Shown here: in pieces, positions 16,823 to 26,019 of the stretch | Layout: the number at the start of each line of letters is the position of its first letter | Numbering within the stretch: position 1 is the stretch's first letter | Origin: JAODBJ01 sp963782465 | GTDB lineage: Bacteria; Actinomycetota; Acidimicrobiia; IMCC26256; PALSA-610 | NCBI GenBank assembly: GCA_963782465.1 | Contig: CAWAJR010000001.1 | Span: forward strand, 62,001-126,000 | Direction: 5' to 3' | DNA: 64,000 bases | Notes under the pieces: model-generated | Told to the model about the DNA's origin: nothing | What the model saw: the letters and a program-made list of their open reading frames with translations, nothing else | Database searches by the model: none | Program-made: the position numbers and the translations under genes

Positions 16823-17827
16823 CTAGATCTCCGTCGCCGCGCCCGAACGCGACCGGTTGACGATCGACGACGCGATGGCGTTCACGGCCAGCGTGACGAC
16901 GAACAACGCGAGCCCGGCGGCGATGAGCGCGTCGCGACCGGTCGCGTTCGACGCCGACTCCGGGAATTGCAGCGCGATGAGCGCTGAGATCGAGTTGGTG
17001 CCGGTACCCAGGATCGACGCCCGGTTGAGGAAGATCGGCGAGATGACGAGTGCGACCGCGATCGTTTCGCCGAGCGCGCGTCCGAGCCCGAGCATCGTGC
17101 CGCCGATGATGCCGCCGCGACCGAAGGGCAGGACGACGGTACGGATCACGCCCCATTTCGTCGCGCCGAGCGCGAGGGCGCCTTCCTTCTCACCGGCCGG
17201 TGCCTGGGCGAACACCTCCCGCATGACCGACGTGCAGATCGGCACCACCATCAGCGAGACGACGACGCCCGCAACGAAGGTCGAACCGGTGAACGCGGCT
17301 TCGGTCTGGCCGCTCTTCATATGGAAGATCGGGATGAAGCCGAGATGGTCGGCCAGCCACCGGCTGAGGTTGATGAGGCGCGGCTGCAGGTAGAACAGCC
17401 CCCACAATCCGTAGATGAGGCTCGGCACCGCGGCGAGCAGGTCGATGAGCGACGTCAGCGGGCGCCGCAACCGGCGCGGTACGTACTCCGTGAGGAACAA
17501 CGCGGCCAGGACCGCGACGGGTACGGCGATCGCGATGGCGACCAGCGCGATCTCGAACGTCAACGGCAGCACGGCGTGGATCCCGAACTTGCCGCCTTGC
17601 GACGCGAGCCATGTGTTCTCGGTGAGGAAGTGCCAACCGGCGGTGCGCAACACGCCCTTCGCGCGTAACACCAGGAACACGCCGATGAGCAGCATGAGGA
17701 GCAGGGTCGATGCGCCCGCGCCGTAGGTGGCGATGCGAAACACGCGGTCGGCGGGTGAACGGCGCACGATGACGCGGAGCGGGATGTCGTCCGCCGCGAT
17801 TGCGGGCGCGTCCGTCACGGTTGCCAT
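16823..17827 (-). CDS. pstC: Phosphate ABC transporter permease PstC
   Basis: 334-residue permease that pairs with PstA to form the channel of the phosphate importer. Six transmembrane helices are visible. The coupling loop reads EKEGALALGATKWGVIRTVVLP, and LGRALGETIAVALVI is characteristic of PstC. I chose the ATG at 17827 (MATVTDAPAIA), since upstream in-frame residues look non-coding. This is the first gene of the operon and is divergent from a PstS-like gene, with 208 bp between their starts. Phosphate-responsive control there is expected, but I see no convincing Pho box. Confidence 0.92.
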   Translation of the reverse strand: MATVTDAPAIAADDIPLRVIVRRSPADRVFRIATYGAGASTLLLMLLIGVFLVLRAKGVLRTAGWHFLTENTWLASQGGKFGIHAVLPLTFEIALVAIAIAVPVAVLAALFLTEYVPRRLRRPLTSLIDLLAAVPSLIYGLWGLFYLQPRLINLSRWLADHLGFIPIFHMKSGQTEAAFTGSTFVAGVVVSLMVVPICTSVMREVFAQAPAGEKEGALALGATKWGVIRTVVLPFGRGGIIGGTMLGLGRALGETIAVALVISPIFLNRASILGTGTNSISALIALQFPESASNATGRDALIAAGLALFVVTLAVNAIASSIVNRSRSGAATEI

Positions 17828-18035
17828 GTCGGAGATGGGACCTCTGCTCCAGGTGACACTGCCGTCGGTATCGCAGCCACAAACGGTGCGCGACGCGTTG
17901 GTGCGCGTAGTCCACACGAGCGGGCTGACGAAGAGGTGGCGTGACCGTGAACGCGAAACGAATTCGTATCGAGGAACCGTTTGGCCGCGCTTCGGTACTG
18001 CTACCTAGTAGGGCGCCTCACCTGGCAGGAGCACG

Positions 18036-20152
18036 ATGCGGGTTTCTTCACGTCAGTCGACCCGGAGCGCGCGCGCTCGAATTTCGCGCGGGCTGCGCGG
18101 TGTGCTCGCGCTCGCGGTGCTGCTCGCGGTCGTCGCGGTGCCCGCACCCGGGAGCGTTGCATCGGCAAAACCGAAGCTGTCGGTGACGGTTTCGCAAACC
18201 ACCGGGTTGATCAACCAGGTCGTACAGGTGAGCTGGAGCGGCTTCCCGAAGAAGGGTGGCATCTTCATCTACCAGTGCAAGGCCGACCCGAAGTCGTTCG
18301 ACGACTGCTACCACGTACCGGCCGGCGCCAATGAGAGCAGCGGGAACGGCTACACCGACCCGGCGGCGCAGGGTTCGGGAAGCGCGGCGTTCGAGGTGCG
18401 ACCGGCCGCGCAATTGCCGGATCTGGGGTGTGGGCCGACGGTCGATTGCTCGTTGCTCGTCGGGTCCATCACCTCACCGTGGCCAACCGACGGCGGCACG
18501 CCCCCGCGTTCGGTGCTGGTGCCGTTGACGTTCGGGAACACGCCGTCCGACTGCCCGCAACTCGCGAACCTCGACGTGCGAACCGAAGGTGAAGCCGCGG
18601 CCGGGAACGCGATGTACCTCTGGAAGGTGCTGCGCTGCACCGGGCCGACGCGCTGTCGATCGACTACACGCCGACCGGCTCGTTCAGCGCGAAGTCGGAT
18701 CTGCTGCACGGGCTCGTCGACGTCGCGCTGACTCCGCAGGGCGCGTCGTCCGCCGAGCTCGCCGCCGCGCCGGGCCATCTGCCGGTCGAGTACGCACCGA
18801 TCGGTGTGACCGCGCTGGTCATGGCCACGAACGTCGTCGACCAGAAGACCCACGCGCCCATCCAGGGCATCACGCTCACGCCCCAGCTCGCGGCCGACCC
18901 GCTGACGTCGACGTACGTCGGCACGAGGTCCGAAGGTGAGTACTTCGGGACCGGTGCACCGAGTGGCTTCGCCGCGCTCACCGGGCAGGCCGCCGGCAAC
19001 TATCCGACCTATCTCAACTGGCCGTTCATCCGCGCCGACCAGAACGGCGAGACCTGGTTGATGACGAGCTGGCTCGCGTCCGACCCGGCGACGAAGGCGT
19101 TCCTCGACGGCGACGCGATCAACTCGCACTGGAAGGGCACTCAGTGGCCCACGTACTCGTTCACCAACATGGACCAGGGGAGCAGCGACTACAGCCCGCT
19201 CGCCAATACGAATGACGTCGTGCTTCGCACCTTCTACCGGCCGAACCTTCCGAACGGCGGCGGCATCTTCTGGGACCTCGGGCTGATGGGGGTGCTCGAC
19301 CTCCCGACCGCGACACGCTTCGGCCTGGCGCCGGCCAAGCTCGTGAACCACGCCGGCACCGCCGTCGCACCCGATGAAGCCGGCGTGATGGAGGGGCTCA
19401 AGACGATGAAGGTGCGGGACGGCACGCTCTTCCCCGACTTCACGTCGAATGATCCGGGCGCGTACCCGCTCGTGATGGTCGAGTACGCGATGGTGACGAA
19501 GACGTACGGCACACCGAAGAAGGCCGCCGACGTGAAGCGGTTCTTGGAGTACGCCGCCGGCGACGGGCAGAGCCATCTCCCGGCTGGGTTGTTCCCGCTC
19601 ACCGACGCGTTGCGGCAGCAGACGCTCGACGTGGCGAAGTCGATCAGCTACGCGAAACCCGGCACGCCGCCACCATCGTCGGGGCCGACGACGAGCACGA
19701 GCATGCCCACGACGACGACCACGTCGGCGGCGACCGTGGCCGGTTCCGGCGACACCAGCGGCAGCGGCAACCCCGATGTCTCCTCGGGCACGTACACAGC
19801 CGCCGGTGCCGGCGGCGATTTCGGTAGTTCGGGAAGCACGCCGGATGCCGGGGTGCCGGGCGTCGGCGGCGGCGGCACGCACAACGGCGGTCGGAAACCT
19901 GCGACCAAACCGGCGGGCGGCGACGCATCGACCCCCGACAGGTCGAAGCAGCCGATCGTGCACCTCGCCGACGCCGGCGCGCACCTCGCGTTGCCGGTGA
20001 TGATGCTCCTCGCGTTGCTCGCGGCGATCGTCAGTCTCGGGATGAAGAACTCGAAGCACCTCGCGCGCACTCGCGCGGTGCTCGATTGGGTACCGAAACG
20101 ATTTCGCCGGCGCCGGGGAGCGCGCCCGTCGCCGCAACCCACTGGCGCATGA
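18036..20152 (+). CDS. PstS-like protein with N-terminal Ig-like domain and membrane anchor, frameshifted
   Basis: Exported protein of about 705 residues. A signal peptide ending in SVASA precedes a roughly 150-residue Cys-containing Ig-like domain (LSVTVSQTTGLINQVVQVSW). A solute-binding domain of PstS type follows, with IDYTPTGSF and then YPTYLNWPFIRADQ. The C-terminus is a Thr/Gly/Pro-rich linker, a hydrophobic helix (LALPVMMLLALLAAIVSLGM) and a basic tail, the same arrangement as in pstS. The frame breaks at a GGG run (18642-18644); one added base gives CTGADALSIDY and exactly 706 codons. The start has a good AGGAG site. It overlaps the next gene by ATGA. I infer a surface-anchored phosphate or phospho-ligand binding role. 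Confidence 0.72.
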
Positions 20153-21087
20153 CGATCGAAGCGCCACCGCATGAGATCGCGGTTCCCCTTGGCGAACCGG
20201 CCGTCGCCTCGTCGCCACCCGATCCCGGCGCGAACCCGTCGCCGAGACCGAGGCTCGGCCTTCGACGCACCGATATCGGTGCGCTCATGCAGCGCGGGCT
20301 CGCGCTCTTCAGTGCCGCCGTTGTGGCCTTGTTCGTGTTCATGGTGCTGTTCTCCGGGCTCGAGCACGGTCGCGCGCAGCGCTCCCTCGAACGGCGCCTG
20401 CGCCGCGAACTCGCGAACGCCCAGGCGCCGATTTCCGGCGACATCGCGATCGGCGCGCCGGTGTTCCAGCTCTCCATCCCCGACATCGGCGTGCGCGAAG
20501 CGGTCGTCGAGGGCACGACGAGCGGGGTGACCCGGCGCGGGCCGGGCCATCTCCCCGCCTCGTCCTTCCCCGGACAGATCGGAAACACCGTGATCGTCGG
20601 TCGGCGCAGCACCTACGGCGGCCCGTTCGGCCACATCGGTTCACTGCAGGTCGGTGACAGGATCGACGTCACGAGCGGGCAGGGCACCGCGACGTACGAG
20701 GTCGAGCGGGTCGCGAAATGCGGATCGAAAGACGGTCGCTTCTTGCTCCCGCTCGATCACCCGACGCTCACGCTCGTGACAGCGGACCCTGCTTTCTTCG
20801 CGAGTCGCCGGCTGGTCGTGACCGCGAAGCTCGAGACGCAACCGTTCGCGACCACCGACCACACGACGAAGCTCGGCGCGAACGAACTCGGCCTCGACGG
20901 TGACCCGGGCGGTGTCGTGGCGCTCGTCGTGTGGCTCGAAGCGCTCCTGGTCGTCGCGATCGGTGGTGTGTGGTTGTTCCGGCGCTGGAACCTCTGGACC
21001 GCGTACGTCGTCGTCGTGCCGGTTGTGCTCGCGGTGTCGTGGTTGGTCTTCGACAGCGCGTCGGTGTTGTTCCCCGCGACGCTCTGA
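20149..21087 (+). CDS. Sortase-fold membrane protein lacking catalytic His and Cys
   Basis: 312-residue protein with an N-terminal helix (LALFSAAVVALFVFMVLFSG), an extracytoplasmic sortase-like domain (residues 100-230) and two C-terminal helices. The sortase beta-barrel is recognisable from GPGHLPASSFPGQIGNTVIV to SRRLVVTAKL. In class D/E sortases the first motif reads GHRTTYGAPF and the active-site strand TLTTCHP. Here they read GRRSTYGGPF and TLTLVTADP, so the catalytic His is Arg152 and the catalytic Cys is Ala212. The conserved Arg near 220 remains. The only cysteine, Cys191, is elsewhere. Transpeptidation by the usual mechanism is therefore impossible. It is coupled by ATGA to the anchored PstS-like protein, suggesting a structural or binding role. 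Confidence 0.82.
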   Translation: MTIEAPPHEIAVPLGEPAVASSPPDPGANPSPRPRLGLRRTDIGALMQRGLALFSAAVVALFVFMVLFSGLEHGRAQRSLERRLRRELANAQAPISGDIAIGAPVFQLSIPDIGVREAVVEGTTSGVTRRGPGHLPASSFPGQIGNTVIVGRRSTYGGPFGHIGSLQVGDRIDVTSGQGTATYEVERVAKCGSKDGRFLLPLDHPTLTLVTADPAFFASRRLVVTAKLETQPFATTDHTTKLGANELGLDGDPGGVVALVVWLEALLVVAIGGVWLFRRWNLWTAYVVVVPVVLAVSWLVFDSASVLFPATL

Positions 21088-21239
21088 CGCGCGAGCCGAC
21101 GCAGTCGCGCGCGTCGAATGTGTCGATCGCAGTTCTTCTCGGCGTCGCTCTCCCCGCACTCCGTGTTCACTTCGGATCGTTACAACTTGGCATGGCCCGT
21201 CGCACGTAACGCGGGTCGACGCCACTAGGGAGGCAAACC

Positions 21240-22514
21240 TTGTTCCGATTCCGTATGAAAGCTCTTGCGGGCATCGCGCTCGTTGGGGGGCTTGTGGCGG
21301 CGATGGCGCCGGTCGCGCACGCCGTTCCCACGGCCAACGGCAAGAGAGAGACACTTCAACTTCAGGGGTCCGACACGATCTGGGGTGTCATGGGCGACGG
21401 TGGGCTCGGTGACGGTGCCCCCACCAACCCCAATCACTGTGGCACCACGAAGCAAGGCCTGTCGTGCCTTTGGAACAACGACAGCGGTGCGAGCGCCATC
21501 AACACCGACAAGGACACCGCGTACAACACGCAGCCGTTGGTGACGACGCCGTACCCGTCGTCGAAGACGGTTCCGGCCAGTCCCGACTCGGTCAGTGGTG
21601 ACAGCTGCGCCAACGCGGTCTGGAACGCAGGCAACCCGCCGGCCAACGGTTCGTCGGCCGGCGTCTCGTCGCTGCAGGGTGCACAAGGCAACAACGGTTG
21701 CGTCGACATCGCGCGCGCGTCGCGTGGGCCTCGTACCGTCGCTGCCGGCGACTCGGCCAACGACCGGTTCTTCGCGTTCGCGCTCGACTCGGTGAGCTGG
21801 TCGTACTTCCCGAAGCAGAACAGTGCCGCTCCGAGCAACCTGACCCACCAGCAGGTGCAGGACATCTTCAGCTGCAACGCCGCCGGCACCGCGCCGAAGA
21901 TCACGAACTGGAACCAGGTGGGCGGTGGCAACAGCGCGATCACGCGGTTCATCCCGCAGCTCGGTTCGGGCACGCGCGGCTTCTTCATCAGCAACGTGCT
22001 CCAATCGGGCGAGAACGCCAACCTGTTCAACGGCCTCGGCTGCAACGGTGACTGGCCGGCATCGAACCCGCTGGGCATCAACCTGATCGAGGAGAACACG
22101 GGCAACAAGGTGACCACTCCGGCCACCGCCATCTACCCGTACTCGCAGGGCAACTGGACCGCCCAGAAGAAGAAGGTCGACCCGTTGGGCGACGTCCGTG
22201 GCGGCGCGGTCCTCGGGAAGATCGACGGCGTGAAGCCGACGAAGTTGAAGGAAGGCTCGGGCGGCTTCTTCGGCCAGCGGTACGTGTACAACGTCGTCCG
22301 TACCGGTACCCCGTCGTACACCGCCGCGCTCCGGTTCGTCGGTGTCGACAGCACGGGTGGTGGCTTCATCTGTGGGAAGACGGATCACAAGGCAGTGAAC
22401 AAGGTGATCCACACCTACGGGTTCAAGTCGCTTCCGTTCAAGAGCACCGACGCGACGGGGTCGTTCATCCCGAGCAGCGTCAAGAGCTACTGCCGTTTGC
22501 AGGTGCCGGCGTAG
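21240..22514 (+). CDS. Secreted PstS-like substrate-binding protein
   Basis: 424-residue exported protein of the phosphate-binding PstS-like superfamily. A signal peptide (MKALAGIALVGGLVAAMAPV, cleavage after AHA) is followed by LQLQGSDTIWGVMGDGG, IARASRGPR and FIPQLGSGTRGFFISNVL, which correspond to ligand loops of phosphate-type binding proteins. It has no C-terminal helix and no lipobox, so it is probably released or wall-associated. The TTG start at 21240 is chosen because an AGGGAGG element lies 6 bases upstream; the ATG a few codons later is too far from it. It follows the sortase-like gene by 152 bp and could have its own promoter. Confidence 0.8.
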   Translation: MFRFRMKALAGIALVGGLVAAMAPVAHAVPTANGKRETLQLQGSDTIWGVMGDGGLGDGAPTNPNHCGTTKQGLSCLWNNDSGASAINTDKDTAYNTQPLVTTPYPSSKTVPASPDSVSGDSCANAVWNAGNPPANGSSAGVSSLQGAQGNNGCVDIARASRGPRTVAAGDSANDRFFAFALDSVSWSYFPKQNSAAPSNLTHQQVQDIFSCNAAGTAPKITNWNQVGGGNSAITRFIPQLGSGTRGFFISNVLQSGENANLFNGLGCNGDWPASNPLGINLIEENTGNKVTTPATAIYPYSQGNWTAQKKKVDPLGDVRGGAVLGKIDGVKPTKLKEGSGGFFGQRYVYNVVRTGTPSYTAALRFVGVDSTGGGFICGKTDHKAVNKVIHTYGFKSLPFKSTDATGSFIPSSVKSYCRLQVPA

Positions 22515-22617
22515 ATCGGGCCCGGACGTACAGCTCGCGGTCGGCCCGGCTCCGGTCGGGCCACCGGCGCGCTCCTTCGTGAGACTTGCCGCGGATTTGA
22601 TGAGAGGGGTTGCATTC

Positions 22618-23205
22618 ATGCTCCGGCCGCGTGTGCGAACGCTCGGCGCCGTCGTGGTGTTGTCGGTTGCGCTGGCGACCGGGTTGGGCGCGTGCGGCGG
22701 CGGCGACCAGGCGACCGCCTCGGGTACGACGACACCGCCGATCGGCACGACGACGTCAACCGGCCACACCGACCCGATGCCGTTCTATGTCGGTGATCCC
22801 ATCTCGCTGGGCGCGATCTCGCTGCAAGTGCTGTCGATACGCGATCCGGCGCTACTGACCGCGACACCTCCGGCCGGCCGGCGTTTCGTATCGGTCGACG
22901 TCGAGGTGACGAACTACAGCAAGAAGCCGATCGACTTCGACGGCTCGAAGATCTTCACGTTGTTCGACAGCAAACGGCACGACGACCGGCCCGCCACCGT
23001 CGACGGTGTCCCCGCCTTCGCGGCCCGGCTCGCGACGCGGCAGAAGCTGCGCGGTGAGCTGGTGTTCGCGCTCACCGGCGACATCGACGCGTACTACGTG
23101 CACTTCAACGGCAACCCGCTGAACACCGACTCCATCTACGTCGAGCCGCGGCCGCCGGCCACGGCGGCGACGACCGCGAGGGCACCCACGAACCCGGGAG
23201 GCTGA
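22618..23205 (+). CDS. Lipoprotein with DUF4352-like domain
   Basis: 195-residue predicted lipoprotein. The signal LGAVVVLSVALATGLGAC ends in a lipobox with Cys about residue 26. A short Thr-rich spacer is followed by an Ig-like beta domain (SLGAISLQVLSIRDP, then GRRFVSVDVEVTNYSKKPI) like DUF4352 proteins, and ends in a Pro/Thr-rich tail. The ATG at 22618 is preferred because GAGAGGGG lies 8 bases upstream; an in-frame GTG at 22579 is also possible. It closes the phosphate-island run of plus-strand genes. Its partner is unknown. Confidence 0.75.
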   Translation: MLRPRVRTLGAVVVLSVALATGLGACGGGDQATASGTTTPPIGTTTSTGHTDPMPFYVGDPISLGAISLQVLSIRDPALLTATPPAGRRFVSVDVEVTNYSKKPIDFDGSKIFTLFDSKRHDDRPATVDGVPAFAARLATRQKLRGELVFALTGDIDAYYVHFNGNPLNTDSIYVEPRPPATAATTARAPTNPGG

Positions 23206-23228
23206 CTCCGCCCAGGTACGGTGCAGTC

Positions 23229-24833
23229 GTGACCGACCCGGTTCCCGAACTCGCTCCCGACGTCGCCATCGGCGGCTTCAGCGACCGGGGGCCGTGGGTC
23301 GTCGATCCCGACACGATGACCTGGCGCGTCGACGTCGGTCGCGAGCGGGAGCGCGCCCGCTGGCTCGTACCGAAGTGGCTCGAAACCGGCCACCTGCCAC
23401 CACTCGGCCGGCTCGTGCGGGTCGTGACGCTCGTCGGCGGCGCGCTCGCCGCCTGGTACGTCACCGAGCGGCGGCGGGGGCGCCCGGCGAGCCGCGCGGG
23501 GTTGTCCCGGCGGTTGCGCGTCGCCTTCTCGCACCTCGGCCCCACCTACATCAAGCTCGGGCAGATCATCTCCGGGGGCGAAGGCCTCTTCCCGGAAGAA
23601 CTGGTCGCCGAGTTCAAACAACTTCGCGATCGCGTCCCGCCGGAGCCGTTCGAAGACGTGCGCCGCGTCGTCGAGATCGAACTCGGTCGGTCGCTCGACG
23701 ACATCTTCGAGACGTTCGACCGGCAACCGCTCGCCGCCGCGTCGATCGCACAGGTGCACGCCGCGAGGTTGCGCACCGGCGAGTCGGTCGTCGTGAAGGT
23801 GCAACGCCCGCAGGTGGCGCGCCTCGTTCGCCAAGACATCGAGGCAATGGCGTGGTTGTCGCCGCGCCTCGTCGGGCGCATTCCCGTCGCGGCGCTTGCC
23901 AACCCTCCCGCGCTGGTCGAGCTGTTCGCCGAGACGATCGTCGAAGAGCTCGACTTCCGGCTCGAGGCGCAGAACATGCTCGACGTCGCCCACGTGCTCG
24001 CGGAAACCGATCAGCGCGCGGTGATCGTGCCCCGGCCGCACCCGCGTCTTGTCACCAAACGGGTGCTCGTGATGGAGCGGCTCGACGGGTTCGGTTGGGA
24101 CGACGTCGATGCGATGAAGGAAGCCGGCGTCGACACCGAAGCCGTGTTGCACGCAGGGCTCGTCGCGTTCATGGAGGGCGCGATGCTCTACGGCGTCTTC
24201 CACGGCGACCTCCACGGCGGGAACCTCTTCGTTCGGCCCGACGGTCGTACCGTGCTCCTCGATTTCGGCATCACCGGCCGGCTCGACCAGGCGAAGCGGC
24301 TCGCCTTCTTGATGCTCCTCGTCGGGGCGACGAGTGGCGACGTGATGGGCCAGCTGCGCGCGCTGGTCGGTCTCGGTGCGTTCCCTCCCGACACCGACCT
24401 CGAGGCCGTGTTCACCGACCTCGGTCTCGACCGCACCATCGACCCGACGCAACTCTCGGCCGACGAACTGCTCCACGAGCTGCAGGACCTCACGAAGAAG
24501 CTGCTCGAGTACGGCGCGCGTGCACCCAAGGAACTGATGCTGTTCGTGAAGAACCTCATGTTCCTCGACGGCGCGATCGCGACGCTCGCACCCGACCTCG
24601 ACATCATCGGCGAGATCGAAAAGGTGCACACCGAGATCTCGATCCGCCACGGCGCCCGGCTCGCCGCCGACCTCGGTATCGACATGTCGGAGGCGACGTT
24701 CGACGCGGCGGCCGTCAAGGCGGCGATGGGCGTTTCGCCCGAGGTGGAGAAGCTCACCTACAAGGACGTACAGGAACGGCGCGAGATCATCCGGCAGCGC
24801 TTCGAACAGCACCGCAAGGGCCGCCCCGCCTGA
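23229..24833 (+). CDS. ABC1/UbiB-family atypical kinase
   Basis: 534-residue ABC1 (AarF/UbiB/ADCK) family protein with a protein-kinase-like fold. Visible elements are the family-specific GPTYIKLGQ (KxGQ), the Ala-rich loop PLAAASIAQVHAA in place of a glycine-rich loop, the ATP-anchoring Lys in VVVKVQRP, HGDLHGGNLFV (catalytic loop) and VLLDFGITG (metal-binding DFG). The C-terminus is helical and charged. In other organisms these proteins support isoprenoid-quinone synthesis or lipid homeostasis. The start is GTG at 23229, 23 bp after the lipoprotein gene, so it may be cotranscribed with it. Confidence 0.88.
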   Translation: MTDPVPELAPDVAIGGFSDRGPWVVDPDTMTWRVDVGRERERARWLVPKWLETGHLPPLGRLVRVVTLVGGALAAWYVTERRRGRPASRAGLSRRLRVAFSHLGPTYIKLGQIISGGEGLFPEELVAEFKQLRDRVPPEPFEDVRRVVEIELGRSLDDIFETFDRQPLAAASIAQVHAARLRTGESVVVKVQRPQVARLVRQDIEAMAWLSPRLVGRIPVAALANPPALVELFAETIVEELDFRLEAQNMLDVAHVLAETDQRAVIVPRPHPRLVTKRVLVMERLDGFGWDDVDAMKEAGVDTEAVLHAGLVAFMEGAMLYGVFHGDLHGGNLFVRPDGRTVLLDFGITGRLDQAKRLAFLMLLVGATSGDVMGQLRALVGLGAFPPDTDLEAVFTDLGLDRTIDPTQLSADELLHELQDLTKKLLEYGARAPKELMLFVKNLMFLDGAIATLAPDLDIIGEIEKVHTEISIRHGARLAADLGIDMSEATFDAAAVKAAMGVSPEVEKLTYKDVQERREIIRQRFEQHRKGRPA

Positions 24834-24872
24834 TCCGTGTTCACCGGGTGTTCGCTTGCGCCGGCCGTTCAT

Positions 24873-24888
24873 ATCAAGTTTGATTGAT
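24873..24888 (+). promoter_or_regulatory. ArsR/SmtB-type operator
   Basis: ATCAA, six bases, then TTGAT, the classic dyad bound by ArsR/SmtB repressors, ends 4 bases before the arsR start codon. It implies autoregulation of the arsR-aqpS-arsC operon, with derepression by arsenite or a similar thiophilic ion. Confidence 0.75.
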
Positions 24889-24892
24889 CTGG

Positions 24893-25237
24893 ATGGCTCG
24901 CACGGCAACCTCACTCGCCGGGACGCACCCGCACGTGCGCCCGGCAACGCTTCCCGCGACGCTGGTCGCCCTGGGCGACCCGGTTCGCTGGCGCATCGTG
25001 CAGCTCCTCGCGCGCGAGGAACTATGCGTGTGCCATCTCGTCGAGGAGCTCGACCTCGCGCAGCCGCTCGTGAGCCACCACCTGAAGGTGTTGCGTACCG
25101 CCGGCATCGTGGCCGGTGACCGGTTCCGCTACTGGACCTACTACCGGCTCGTTCCCGGAGCGCTGGCCGCGGTGGAAGCCGAATTGCAGGCACTTGCCCG
25201 CACTTCACCCGCGTCGGCTCGGCGGCCCTGCTGCTGA
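24893..25237 (+). CDS. arsR: ArsR-family metalloregulatory repressor
   Basis: 114-residue winged-helix repressor. The N-terminal LVALGDPVRWRIVQLLAREE leads to the metal-binding helix LCVCHLVEEL (Cys45, Cys47, His48), followed by the recognition helix LAQPLVSHHLKVLRTAGIV. The closing PCC may add thiolate ligands. The ATG at 24893 is preferred over an in-frame TTG at 24884, which would lie inside the operator. It overlaps the aqpS-like gene by one base (TGATG) and should repress this operon until arsenite binds. Confidence 0.9.
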   Translation: MARTATSLAGTHPHVRPATLPATLVALGDPVRWRIVQLLAREELCVCHLVEELDLAQPLVSHHLKVLRTAGIVAGDRFRYWTYYRLVPGALAAVEAELQALARTSPASARRPCC

Positions 25238-26019
25238 TGGACGCGCACTTGGGCCGCCGCACCTTCGCGGAGTTCCTGGGCACGATGTTGCTGGTCGCGG
25301 TGGTGGTCGGCTCGGGCATCGCGGCGCAGCGTTACTCGCCGAACGACGCCGGCCTCCAACTCTTCGAGAACGCCGCGGTCACGGCCGCCGGGCTGATCGC
25401 GATCATCCTGGCGATCGGTCCCGTGTCGGGCGCGCACTTGAACCCGGCGGTCACGCTCGTCGACCGGTTCTTCGGCGGTGTGAGCACGCGCGACGCCGGC
25501 GCCTACGTGGCCGCGCAGATCGCGGGTGCGTGTGCCGGGAGCATGCTCGCGAACCTCATGTTCGGGCTGTCGGTCGTGACCTGGTCGACGAAGTCGCGCA
25601 CCGGCGGCGGGGACTGGTTGGCCGAGGTCGTCGCGACGGCCGGCCTCATGCTGGTCGTGTTCGCGATCGTCCGTTCGGGACGAACGAGCATCGTGCCGTT
25701 CGCGGTCGGTTCGTACATCGGCGCGGCCTACTGGTTCACATCGTCGACGAGCTTCGCCAACCCGGCCGTCACGATCGGGCGCATGTTCTCCGACACCTTC
25801 GCGGGGATCGCGCCGCGTTCGGTGCTCGCGTTCGTCGTGTTCCAACTTGTCGGCGCCGCGGTCGGTGGCGTGATCGTGTGGGTGCTCTACCCCTCGGTCG
25901 CCGGCACCGCCCGCGATGTCGTGTTGCCCCACTCCGGCGCCGGCGGCGAGGCGGCCGACGATGGCGACGAGCCCGCGCGACCTGCGGTTGCGACCCTGCC
26001 AGGAGGGCGGCACCCATGA
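25237..26019 (+). CDS. aqpS: MIP-family channel, probable arsenite efflux aquaporin
   Basis: 260-residue aquaporin/aquaglyceroporin-family channel with six membrane helices and two NPA motifs, SGAHLNPAVT and TSFANPAVT. The C-terminal tail (GGEAADDGDEPARP) is hydrophilic. In several bacteria an MIP channel (AqpS) sits in an ars operon where it replaces ArsB. Arsenate entering via phosphate transporters is reduced by ArsC, and arsenite leaves through the channel. The position between arsR and arsC, with overlaps on both sides, supports that role here. The arsenite specificity is inferred from context, not from the channel sequence. Confidence 0.88.
   Translation: MDAHLGRRTFAEFLGTMLLVAVVVGSGIAAQRYSPNDAGLQLFENAAVTAAGLIAIILAIGPVSGAHLNPAVTLVDRFFGGVSTRDAGAYVAAQIAGACAGSMLANLMFGLSVVTWSTKSRTGGGDWLAEVVATAGLMLVVFAIVRSGRTSIVPFAVGSYIGAAYWFTSSTSFANPAVTIGRMFSDTFAGIAPRSVLAFVVFQLVGAAVGGVIVWVLYPSVAGTARDVVLPHSGAGGEAADDGDEPARPAVATLPGGRHP

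Noticed and set aside
21150..21190. Possible Pho box (GTTCAC and GTTACA) upstream of the third PstS-like gene
   Set aside because: The spacing is 14 bp instead of the 11 bp direct-repeat period, and the second half is a poor match.
22543..22562. GGCCCG/CGGGCC hairpin after the third PstS-like gene
   Set aside because: Only a 6-bp stem with an 8-base loop and no U-run; such short GC repeats are expected by chance in this sequence.
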